Assembly (NCBI GenBank): GCA_030838305.1
Contig: JAUTWY010000008.1
Location: forward strand, 1 to 6,816
DNA: 6,816 nt
Direction of reading: 5' to 3'
Origin: Acidobacteriaceae bacterium
Lineage (GTDB): Bacteria > Acidobacteriota > Terriglobia > Terriglobales > Acidobacteriaceae
Positions 1 through 6,142 of the stretch are shown here, in pieces; position 1 is the stretch's first letter; every line of letters begins with the position of its first letter. Under the pieces are notes generated by a model. That model saw only the letters and a program-made list of their open reading frames with translations. It was not told where the DNA came from and did not search any database. The position numbers and the translations under genes were made by a program.

Positions 1-1125
1 GCATTGAAAACTCCGCCGTTCACCCCAACGCTCAAGAACGGCAATCTCCACGCCCGCGGGGCCGCCGATGACAAAGGCCAGCTGTTTTGTCATGTCAAGG
101 CACTCGAATCCTGGTTGCGCACCGAGCGCTCGCTTCCGATAAATGTGAAGTGCATCTTCGAAGGCGAGGAGGAGATCGGAAGCCCGCACTTAACATCATT
201 CATTAGTCGTAACAGGCGTGCTCTGCGCGCCGACGCCGCCGTCATCTCCGACACTCGCATGCTCGCTCCCGATCGCCCAGCAATTAGCTATGCGCAGCGC
301 GGCGGCTTGCGGGCCGAACTAAAGATAACGGGCCCGCGACACGAGTTGCACTCCGGCAACTTCGGCGGAGCCGTGCACAATCCCGTGCAAGCGCTCTGCG
401 AGATCATCGCCAGCCTGCACGACGCGCACGGTCGGGTCACCATTCCCGGTTTTTACGACGACGTGCGCCCCTGGAGCGACAAAGAACGCGCCTTCATGGC
501 CCGCACCGGTCCCACCGACCAGGACATCTTGCAGGATGCGCAACTGGAACAAGGCTGGGGAGAATCCGGTTTCAGCCTTTATGAGCGTACGACCATCCGT
601 CCGGCGCTAACCTTAAATGGTATGGCCGGCGGCCATTACCGCCACGGCTCTAAAACTATTATCGCCGCCAGTGCCCTTGCCAAAATCGGCTTTCGTCTCG
701 TTCCCGACCAAGACCCACAAAAAATAGCGCAACTGTTTCGCGACCACATCGCGCGAATCACTCCCTGCGCCGTGCATTCTTCGGTTCATACCTTCGCTCC
801 CATCGAACCAGCTCTGGTGGACCGCAGTCATCCCGCTTTAAAAGCTGCGGCATTCGCCTATAAGAAAGGTTTTGGGGCGCCGCCAGTCTTCATCCGTTCG
901 GGAGGATCGATTCCCGTGGTGAAGACGTTTCAGCAGATCCTCGGTTGTCCAGCGGTGCTCATGGGTTTTGGCCTGCCTGACGACCAAATCCACGGCCCCA
1001 ACGAGAAATTCCATCTCCCCAACTTCTATAAAGCGATTGCGACCAGCATTTGGTACTTGGCAGCCGCCGCAAAACTACGCAGCGCACACTCGCTCCAGAA
1101 AAAAATGCAATGGCGGACCCCATGA
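1..1125 (+). CDS. M20-family metallopeptidase (dipeptidase), 5'-truncated
   Basis: This is the C-terminal 374 residues of a zinc-dependent M20 exo-/dipeptidase (carnosinase/CPG2-like, COG0624 type), presumably cytosolic, that splits dipeptides or N-acyl amino acids. The frame is open to base 1, so the TTG at position 4 is not the true start. The N-terminal strand with the first metal His (HxD motif) lies outside the window. Visible motifs, counted in window residues, are ARGAADDKG with bridging Asp23 followed by Asp24 (the family's cis Asp-Asp bond), GEEEIGS with the general base and metal ligand at Glu57/Glu58, ISDTR with ligand Asp84, ELHSG with His117 opening the dimerisation domain, RSGGSIP near 299-305, and HGPNEKF with the last ligand His331. 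All catalytic residues in the visible part are intact. The 3' end overlaps the next gene, indicating an operon. The family call is firm; the substrate is unknown. Confidence 0.93.
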   Translation, partial: ALKTPPFTPTLKNGNLHARGAADDKGQLFCHVKALESWLRTERSLPINVKCIFEGEEEIGSPHLTSFISRNRRALRADAAVISDTRMLAPDRPAISYAQRGGLRAELKITGPRHELHSGNFGGAVHNPVQALCEIIASLHDAHGRVTIPGFYDDVRPWSDKERAFMARTGPTDQDILQDAQLEQGWGESGFSLYERTTIRPALTLNGMAGGHYRHGSKTIIAASALAKIGFRLVPDQDPQKIAQLFRDHIARITPCAVHSSVHTFAPIEPALVDRSHPALKAAAFAYKKGFGAPPVFIRSGGSIPVVKTFQQILGCPAVLMGFGLPDDQIHGPNEKFHLPNFYKAIATSIWYLAAAAKLRSAHSLQKKMQWRTP

Positions 1126-2000
1126 TCTTCAATTCACAGATCGCAGATCATCCCATCCTCGACTGTCACTGCCATGCCGGACGAGGCGACCGCATGACCG
1201 CGCCCTGGAATACCATCGCACCTCTCAAATCCTATTTGCGCCGCGCCCGGGGGGCCGGCATCGATAAGACCATCGTCATCCCCGCCTTCCACAGCAATTA
1301 CGCGCAGGCGAATGAGGAATTAGGTCGCATTGTCGCCCGAGCCCCTGAGCGCCTGATCGGCTTCGCCTTCGTGCACGCCCGCCGCGACGCCGGACGCATT
1401 CGCGAGATGATCGGTCGGGCCGTGGAAAAATGGAATTTCCGCGGCATTAAAGCGCATGGCTTTGATGCAATGCCCACGCGCGAAGTCTGCGAAACAGCCA
1501 GAGCGTTTCGCCTGCCCGTCCTGGTCGATGTGGTCAGCCGTCCCGAAGTCATCGACATGTTCGCTCCCGAATATCCCGACGTCAATTTCATCATCCCGCA
1601 CCTCGGCAGCTTCACCGATGATTGGAAAGCTCATCAGCAGGTGATCTATCAGATCGCGCGCTATCCCAACGTTTATGCCGACACCTCCGCCGTCCGGCAG
1701 TTCGATTATCTGGTTCAAGCCATCCGGCGTGCGGGCGCACGCAAGCTGCTGTTTGGCTCCGACGGCCCCTGGACACACCCTGGCTTGGAACTTCACAAAA
1801 TAAGATTGTTAGGTTTACCGCGTGATCAGGAGGCGCTGGTTCTGGGTGGCAACGCGATGCGCTTGCTCCGCCGCAGTTCCCAACGCCAGGAAGCGGACTT
1901 GCAGTCAACGAGAAGAAGAAGGAAGGCGTTGCTTTCCACGACTGCATCAGGCCAGCCAGACTTTTCCCCGCTCGTGCCTGAATCCGAATACCGGCTGTGA
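1110..2000 (+). CDS. Amidohydrolase-family TIM-barrel hydrolase (amidohydrolase_2 / ACMSD-like)
   Basis: A predicted metal-dependent hydrolase or decarboxylase of 296 residues, cytosolic, substrate unknown. The barrel signatures appear in order: DCHCH (His20, His22) at the first strand, GIKAHG (Lys114, His116), LPVLVDV (131-141), IIPHLGSF (His164) and FGSDGPW (Asp218). At the VLVDV strand many relatives have VLIH, so Asp140 sits where a metal-binding His is usual; this may be a subfamily trait. The domain ends near residue 254. The remaining ~40 residues are a basic, low-complexity tail (RRRRK at 268-272) with no recognisable fold. Start choice: ATG 1110 overlaps the dipeptidase by 16 nt and has no clear ribosome site. 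ATG 1122 gives an ATGA stop/start overlap with GGCGGA just upstream and 292 residues, and is equally plausible. Either way translation is probably coupled to the upstream gene. Confidence 0.88.
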   Translation: MADPMIFNSQIADHPILDCHCHAGRGDRMTAPWNTIAPLKSYLRRARGAGIDKTIVIPAFHSNYAQANEELGRIVARAPERLIGFAFVHARRDAGRIREMIGRAVEKWNFRGIKAHGFDAMPTREVCETARAFRLPVLVDVVSRPEVIDMFAPEYPDVNFIIPHLGSFTDDWKAHQQVIYQIARYPNVYADTSAVRQFDYLVQAIRRAGARKLLFGSDGPWTHPGLELHKIRLLGLPRDQEALVLGGNAMRLLRRSSQRQEADLQSTRRRRKALLSTTASGQPDFSPLVPESEYRL

Positions 2001-2002
2001 CC

Positions 2003-2470
2003 TCAATGCGGAAAAGGTTTGATCGGTGAATCGCACGGGATGCGGTGCTCCGATCCCAGCACTCCCAACTCAGGCAGTTGAGCCACCATCGCCGCTCGCG
2101 AACCCACTCCCAGCTTGGCAAAGATGCGCCGCAGATGCGTGCACACGGTCCATGAGCTGATGTTGAGAACGTCGGCGATCACTTTGTTGGGATGCCCCTT
2201 GGCCACCATGCGCACAATTTCTTGTTCTCGGGGGCTGAGTTGAATGCGGCCCGACCCGGGCCGCCGCATGCGCACCAGCAGATAGCGGGCGCCATCCACT
2301 TCGGTATCAATCAATACTTCTTCCGCGTGGTTTCCGGAAGGCTCCATCGGCTCCCGGTCGCGGCTTACAACCTCGATCAATCCCATGAGAGTGCGAATGA
2401 TTTCATCTACACCGTGGGCCGCAGTTTCTGCGGGAGCTTCCATGGCGATTAAAGCTGGACTGGTTCGCAT
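2003..2470 (-). CDS. LuxR/GerE-type helix-turn-helix transcriptional regulator without receiver domain
   Basis: A DNA-binding regulator of 155 residues. Residues 76-132 form a GerE domain: LSPREQEIVRMVAKG, then NKVIADVLNIS, and a recognition helix in WTVCTHLRRIFAKLGVGSR (about 107-125). Cys110 replaces the usual Lys or Ser after TV. Residues 1-75 are too short for a phospho-receiver and contain no acidic pocket. They show a helical stretch (about 20-37) and a probable beta hairpin (DTEVDGARYLLVRM, 55-68), so the input signal, if any, is unknown. The ATG at 2470 is chosen over the upstream in-frame TTG at 2488 because GGAGAG lies 6 nt before it. A 22-residue tail with Cys146 follows the HTH. 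The gene is convergent with the amidohydrolase (2-bp gap) and divergent from the SDR, which makes autoregulation or control of the SDR plausible but unproven. Confidence 0.9.
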   Translation of the reverse strand: MRTSPALIAMEAPAETAAHGVDEIIRTLMGLIEVVSRDREPMEPSGNHAEEVLIDTEVDGARYLLVRMRRPGSGRIQLSPREQEIVRMVAKGHPNKVIADVLNISSWTVCTHLRRIFAKLGVGSRAAMVAQLPELGVLGSEHRIPCDSPIKPFPH

Positions 2471-2476
2471 GGGTAT

Positions 2477-2482
2477 CTCTCC
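2477..2482 (-). promoter_or_regulatory. Shine-Dalgarno site of the LuxR-type gene
   Basis: Read on the minus strand, GGAGAG is followed by the 6-nt spacer ATACCC and then ATG at 2470. This decides the start codon in favour of 2470 over the TTG at 2488, which this site could not serve. Confidence 0.75.
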
Positions 2483-2654
2483 AGCCAAGCGTCAGGAGTG
2501 GACCATTAGCAACGCTGGCCAAATGCCACGCGTGAACCGCGCTGGGGGAGCGGCCGGCTGGACCCTACTCTTTAATTATCTGCAGACACCTGGCCCCGAA
2601 AACTTATCCCGAGTCTTTGCGAAAATACGCGAGTTGGGGAAAGATACGATACGT

Positions 2655-2687
2655 GCTAGCTCAAAGCTAGTCGCATTTTCTAGCGAC
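2655..2687. repeat. Cluster of CTAG-containing inverted half-sites
   Basis: Three CTAG tetramers lie within 28 bp: GCTAGC (2655-2660), GCTAG (2666-2670) and CTAGC (2680-2684). CTAGC/GCTAG flank a 5-nt loop (2661-2665). GCTAG/CTAGC flank a 9-nt loop (2671-2679), and GTCGC (2670-2674) can also pair with GCGAC (2683-2687), so mutually exclusive hairpins are possible. CTAG is generally rare in bacterial DNA. This could be an operator array, an alternative-structure leader or coincidence. Confidence 0.4.
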
Positions 2688-2730
2688 CCGTAACATGCGA
2701 ACCCATTGCGCGATTCGCCTCTGCGGGCCG

Positions 2731-2757
2731 CCTGCGTATATTTACAAAATATGCAGG
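2731..2757. promoter_or_regulatory. 27-bp imperfect palindrome, candidate operator or hairpin
   Basis: The left arm CCTGCGTATATT (2731-2742) and the reverse complement of the right arm (CCTGCATATTTT, from 2746-2757) match at 10 of 12 positions around the 3-bp centre TAC. As RNA, one of the two mismatches becomes a G-U pair, giving nine consecutive base pairs and then two more after a single A-A mismatch. It lies 261 bp from the LuxR-type start and 229 bp before the SDR start. Dyad symmetry with A+T-rich inner arms resembles a binding site for a dimeric regulator such as the adjacent GerE protein. There is no T-tract, so it is not a classical terminator. Confidence 0.5.
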
Positions 2758-2886
2758 GGACTACGTTCGACACTTTTACACGAACCAGCGAACCTCGATA
2801 TACCTGTCTACTTTTTGTTACGAAAACCGAACAAGCTCCAACATAACAGTTGCCCCAAGGCCTGTCGGCGCATGGAGGAACCAAGT

Positions 2887-2976
2887 ATGGTAAAACCCAT
2901 TCGCCGTTGCTTTCGTAGGCGATTACCCCCGCATCGTCCGGCCTTCGATACAATCAGTCATCCAAAAAACTGGTGA
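2887..2976 (+). CDS. Possible 29-codon upstream ORF / leader peptide before the SDR gene
   Basis: An ATG at 2887 is preceded by a near-consensus GGAGGA (2874-2879) at 7-nt spacing, the best ribosome site in the region. The product would be 29 residues, rich in Arg (six, including RRCFRRR), with no known family. Its TGA (2974-2976) is embedded in GGTGA (2972-2976), which is also the only ribosome site for the SDR, 9 nt before that start. The small ORF is in the same frame as the SDR, separated by the TGA and three sense codons. An in-frame ATG at 2872 exists but overlaps the ribosome site. It may be a translated leader coupled to the SDR, a former N-terminal extension, or chance. Confidence 0.35.
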   Translation: MVKPIRRCFRRRLPPHRPAFDTISHPKNW

Positions 2977-2985
2977 AGCGAATCG

Positions 2986-3777
2986 ATGAATTTTTCTGGG
3001 AAAGTCGCACTCATCACGGGCGCGGGCAGCCCGCAGGGAATAGGCTTCGCCACTGCTCGTTTGCTCGCGCAGCAAGGGACGAAAATTGCCATCACTTCCA
3101 CCACAGAAAGAATCCAGGAGCGGGCCCATGAACTCGCCGCAGCGGGCGCCGATGTCTTCGGCCTTCCCGCGGACTTGCGCGATCACGCGCGCACCAAGGC
3201 GCTGGTGCAGGAAGTTCTATCCCGCTACGGCCGTCTCGACATCCTCGTCAACAACGCTGGCATGACCCAGGTTAGCAATCCTACTGAGACCACCTCGCTG
3301 CCTCTAGCCGAACTCTCCGAACTGGAGTGGGACTACGGCATCGCCATCACTCTCAAAACAGCCTTCAACATCACGAAAGCCGTTCTTCCCTTCATGCTCG
3401 CAGCAAAGTATGGACGCATCGTAAACGTTTCTTCGGTGACCGGCCCAATCGTGAGCAATCCTCGCGAGACGGTCTACAGCGCGGCCAAAGCCGGCATGGT
3501 CGGGCTGACTCGCAGTCTCGCGCTCGAAGTCGCCCGCCAGGGAATCACGGTGAACGCAGTCGCGCCCGGCTGGATCGAAACCGCGTCCTCCACCGAACAC
3601 GAAATCATCGCGGGTCAAAATACTCCCGTGGGCCGTCCCGGCCGCCCAGACGAAGTCGCGGCCGCCATCGCATTTCTCGCTGCCGAATCCGCATCGTACC
3701 TCACCGGCCAACTGATCGTCGTTGACGGTGGCAATTCCATTCAGGAGTACAAAGGCCCACCCGCTTCGTACTACTAG
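2986..3777 (+). CDS. Short-chain dehydrogenase/reductase (SDR), classical-like, FabG-type fold
   Basis: A predicted cytosolic NAD(P)H-dependent oxidoreductase of 263 residues, normal for a classical SDR; the substrate is unknown. The Rossmann glycine motif is TGAGSPQGIG (11-20), two residues longer than standard TGxxxGIG. ADL (62-64) matches the adenine-binding acid site, NNAG (89-92) is present, and NVSSVTG (147-153) supplies the catalytic Ser. Tyr164 and Lys168 sit in YSAAK, PGWIET (194-199) follows, and the C-terminal VDGG (246-249) is typical. The catalytic-tetrad Asn, usually in vNL before helix 5, aligns here with Thr122 (AITLKTAF). The tail IQEYKGPPASYY extends past the usual VDGG end. 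The ATG at 2986 is used because the SDR fold begins immediately after it and GGTGA lies 9 nt upstream. It is too generic to name, although fabG-like annotation is likely. Confidence 0.92.
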   Translation: MNFSGKVALITGAGSPQGIGFATARLLAQQGTKIAITSTTERIQERAHELAAAGADVFGLPADLRDHARTKALVQEVLSRYGRLDILVNNAGMTQVSNPTETTSLPLAELSELEWDYGIAITLKTAFNITKAVLPFMLAAKYGRIVNVSSVTGPIVSNPRETVYSAAKAGMVGLTRSLALEVARQGITVNAVAPGWIETASSTEHEIIAGQNTPVGRPGRPDEVAAAIAFLAAESASYLTGQLIVVDGGNSIQEYKGPPASYY

Positions 3778-3784
3778 GAGTAGT
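3770..3784 (+). repeat. Small hairpin spanning the SDR stop codon
   Basis: ACTACT (3770-3775) and AGTAGT (3779-3784) are perfect complements around AGG, with the TAG stop inside. There is no T-tract after it, so it is unlikely to terminate transcription on its own. The Tyr-Tyr-stop codons may produce the symmetry by chance. Confidence 0.3.
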
Positions 3785-3855
3785 GGGACCCCGCAGCTGG
3801 AGTTTGCGAGAGTTTTAAACAGCAACCTCGATCACGGGTTCAGCCTCCAACCTTT

Positions 3856-5481
3856 ATGTCCTCCGCAACCGCCCCCCCGCCGCCCCACAGCAAATCCGAG
3901 GCGCACCAACATGCCGGGCGAAGACTTTCGCGCAAGGCCATCCTCCTAATCGTCACGGCCTCCGTAGTGGTGCTTGCAATCGTGTTGGTAACAAGCGGCG
4001 CATGGCCTTACTCCCAAGCTCCCGTGCTCCAAGATTTCCAGGAGGCCAGCGACAGCCAGTTACAGGTCCGCGCCTTTCACCGGACTTACTTCCCTTTCCC
4101 CGGTTGCGTTGTAGAGGGGCTCGTTTTTAATCACGACCCCGCCGTGTCCACCCCGCTCATCACCATCGAAAAAGTCACAATCCGCGGCACTTACCTTGGA
4201 CTGCTCACAAAACACATCAGCCGGATTACCGCCGAAGGCATGCATATCACCATTCCTGCTTTCGGCAGCAGTAAGCCGTTTCACACGACGCCATCGAACA
4301 TTACAATTGACGAAATCGTCGCCAACGGCGCTGTCGTAGAGTTTTCTTTCCATACCCCGGACAAACCGCTTCTGCGTTTCGACGTTCACGAAGCCTCCTT
4401 GCGCGATGTGGGATGGAAGGGCCCACTCGCCTACCGCTTGAAGGTGCACAATCCTGAACCTCCGGGAGAAATCAGCACGGAAGGTAAGTTCGGTGTCTGG
4501 AATAAGAGCAATCCCGGGGAAACGCCAATCTCCGGCGACTACGTCTTCGAGCACGCTGATTTAGGCGTCTACCACGGCATTGCGGGCATGCTCTCGTCCC
4601 AGGGAAAGTTTGGCGGCACGCTCAAACACATCGATATCTCCGGCAAGACGGACACGCCCGATTTTGAAGTGAAGTCGGGCCGTCATCCCATGCACCTCAC
4701 GACCGATTTCACCGCCTACGTCGATGGCACGCACGGCGACACATTTCTGCAACGCGTGGATGTCGACTTCTGGAAAACGCACATCGTCGCCCAAGGCAGC
4801 ATTGCCAAGCTACATCACGGAGAAGGCAAGACAGCCGTGATCGATCTGCGCTCCAGCAACGCACGCATCGAGGATCTTCTGCGGATGTTTGTGAAAGCCA
4901 ACCGTCCGCCCATGTCGGGCAGCATAACGCTGCAAGCGCGCGCCGAGATCCCCCCGAGCAAAGAACCATTTCTGAATAAAGTAAAATTGCGCGGCACCTT
5001 TGGAATTGCCGGCGGAACTTTTTCCAAATCTTCCACCCAGGAAGGTGTGAACAAACTAAGCGCCGGCGCGCGCGGAGAAAAAGATCCGCCCGATCCCGAA
5101 ACCGTACTCACGGACCTTACCGGCCGCGTGGACCTTCATGACGGAATCTCAACCTTCACCGATCTTTCCTTCGGCGTTCCCGGCGCCGACGCCCGCATGC
5201 AGGGCACCTACAACCTGCTCAACAAGAAGATAGATCTGCGCGGCCAATTGCAAGTCGACTCGAAAATATCCAACACCACCAGCGGCACCAAATCATTTTT
5301 CCTGAAGATGATGGAACCTTTTTTCAAGAAAAAGAAAAAAGGAGAAATTGTCCCCGTGCGAATCTCCGGAACCTTCAGTCATCCCTCGTTCGGCCTTTCC
5401 CTCAATGACAAGAAAACCCAGACCGTCCCCGATCCTCACCCCTCACCGTCAAAAACCAAGCCCGAAAAGCCCAAGCCCTAG
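3856..5481 (+). CDS. AsmA-like membrane-anchored periplasmic protein
   Basis: A protein of 541 residues. It has a short Pro-rich and basic cytoplasmic N-terminus (SRK at 25-27), one hydrophobic membrane segment (about 28-46), then a long periplasmic region of alternating beta-strand segments without catalytic motifs. The C-terminal part has the AsmA/DUF-type pattern: a segment on functions like DLTGRVDLHDGISTF, then DLRGQLQVDSK, then VPVRISGTFSHPSFGLSL near 500-517. AsmA-family proteins are known as beta-rich envelope proteins linked to outer-membrane assembly or lipid transport, so an envelope role is inferred. A five-Lys run (about 491-495) and a Pro/Lys tail (521-541) are unusual. No Shine-Dalgarno site is visible before ATG 3856, and 78 bp separate it from the SDR, so it may have its own promoter or be leaderless. 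Confidence 0.78.
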   Translation: MSSATAPPPPHSKSEAHQHAGRRLSRKAILLIVTASVVVLAIVLVTSGAWPYSQAPVLQDFQEASDSQLQVRAFHRTYFPFPGCVVEGLVFNHDPAVSTPLITIEKVTIRGTYLGLLTKHISRITAEGMHITIPAFGSSKPFHTTPSNITIDEIVANGAVVEFSFHTPDKPLLRFDVHEASLRDVGWKGPLAYRLKVHNPEPPGEISTEGKFGVWNKSNPGETPISGDYVFEHADLGVYHGIAGMLSSQGKFGGTLKHIDISGKTDTPDFEVKSGRHPMHLTTDFTAYVDGTHGDTFLQRVDVDFWKTHIVAQGSIAKLHHGEGKTAVIDLRSSNARIEDLLRMFVKANRPPMSGSITLQARAEIPPSKEPFLNKVKLRGTFGIAGGTFSKSSTQEGVNKLSAGARGEKDPPDPETVLTDLTGRVDLHDGISTFTDLSFGVPGADARMQGTYNLLNKKIDLRGQLQVDSKISNTTSGTKSFFLKMMEPFFKKKKKGEIVPVRISGTFSHPSFGLSLNDKKTQTVPDPHPSPSKTKPEKPKP

Positions 5482-5791
5482 GTCGCCCCTGGTCGTGTTC
5501 GGAAGGCCACGGCTGCATCCGTGCGGCCCACAGCCAATAAAGACAGGAGCTGTATCGGTTGCGAAGGTGTCAGTACATCATCGCTCCGCGTTTTTATCTG
5601 CCGGAAATCGCTTGGATCGGAAGGCCGACAAATCGTCGGTACGGGCTCTGGGTGTCAGCGAGCGGAATGCGATTTATCGCCAGTAATCGGATACCTGCCG
5701 CGAAGCGGTTAGCATGTAATCCCGCGGACAAATCGAGGAAACGTTTGGATGCGAGTCTCGTACTCATTGAGCCATCCAGTTGCATGGACTT
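5482..5791. other. Gene-free stretch between the AsmA-like gene and the VOC pseudogene
   Basis: Apart from the hairpin at 5505-5528 and two small inverted repeats (CCGAC/GTCGG at 5625-5639; CCGC/GCGG at 5698-5708), I see nothing functional. Several open frames of 60-115 codons overlap each other on both strands but lack domain patterns, ribosome sites and conserved motifs. It may be decayed coding sequence. Confidence 0.6.
5505..5528 (+). terminator. G+C-rich hairpin 23 bp after the AsmA-like gene
   Basis: CACGG (5508-5512) pairs with CCGTG (5519-5523) around a CTGCAT loop. Three further G-C pairs (5505-5507 with 5526-5528) form across a two-base bulge. The position fits the end of the AsmA-like transcript, but there is no T-run, so a Rho-independent terminator is doubtful. 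Confidence 0.3.
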
Positions 5792-6142
5792 TTACGGTTC
5801 TTTGCAGATTTCGACCAAGTGTCCTTCAGGGTCGCGGATTTCAAAGAACTGCATGTCTCCCCCATCTTGGATGGGTCCGGCGACGACGCGACTAGAAAGA
5901 TGTTCGTAGGCTTTCTTTAGCTTGTCGTAAGAGATGACGGTTGCGGCGAGCTTGTTCCACTTCCGATTGAGCGCTCAGCAGAATCGTCGGCTCCTTGTCA
6001 CCGCCACATCTGAGGCTAGCCGATTGTTCCAGTCCTGTGGAACTCTCACGGCCTTGCAACCGAACGTGTCGATCCACCACTGTTTTGTCCCCTCAACGTT
6101 CGAATAACTGAGGGCCCCGGAATCCGTAGGAAACAGACCCAT
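5792..6142 (-). pseudogene. VOC/glyoxalase-fold protein gene broken by two compensating frameshifts
   Basis: This is the remnant of a small vicinal-oxygen-chelate superfamily protein (glyoxalase/bleomycin-resistance/dioxygenase fold, about 120 residues). Read from ATG 6142, which has AAGGAG at 6153-6148 and a 5-nt spacer, the frame gives MGLFPTDSGALSYSNVEGTK and then a WWIDTFGC segment, before TGA at 5977-5975. From about 6002 the next frame gives GDKEPTILLSAQSEVEQARR. From about 5945 the original frame resumes with ATVISYDKLKKAYEHL, GPIQDGGDMQFFEI and the family hallmark RDPEGHLVEI, ending at TAA (5794-5792). The start and end are in the same frame (351 bp), so two indels of opposite sign interrupt it. 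A few residues also seem missing at the first junction, judging from the usual spacing. Two sequencing errors are an alternative to decay. The good ribosome site suggests recent loss. Confidence 0.82.

Larger units (their letters stand above)
2471..2985. other. Divergent intergenic region between the LuxR-type gene and the SDR gene
   Basis: This is 515 bp between two divergent starts, with A+T-richer patches (around 2570-2580, 2737-2752 and 2810-2825) unlike the flanking genes. It must hold promoters for at least one gene, but I found no convincing sigma-70 -35/-10 pair on either strand. It contains a 27-bp dyad (2731-2757), a cluster of CTAG half-sites (2655-2687) and a possible small ORF (2887-2976). 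Longer open frames here have no recognisable protein features and look like chance. Confidence 0.7.

Noticed and set aside
1612..2121. A 169-codon minus-strand open frame opposite the amidohydrolase
   Set aside because: It is antisense to clear catalytic motifs (HLGSF, GSDGP) and lacks domain features, so it is a shadow of the real gene.
2765..2802. TTCGAC ... GATATA as a sigma-70 promoter for the SDR
   Set aside because: The spacing of about 25 bp is too long and both hexamers are poor matches.
2695..2886. Plus-strand extension of the small upstream ORF (93 codons from 2695)
   Set aside because: There is no ribosome site before 2695, the composition is not protein-like, and the frame crosses the palindrome at 2731-2757. 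Only the part from 2887 has a convincing start.
2576..2953. A 125-codon minus-strand open frame in the divergent intergenic region
   Set aside because: It has no recognisable motif or good ribosome site, and it covers the whole regulatory region, including both inverted repeats, so a chance ORF is more likely.
5559..5909. A 116-codon plus-strand open frame after the AsmA-like gene
   Set aside because: It has no ribosome site or domain pattern, its composition looks random, and its 3' third runs antisense through the VOC remnant, whose motifs are clear on the other strand.
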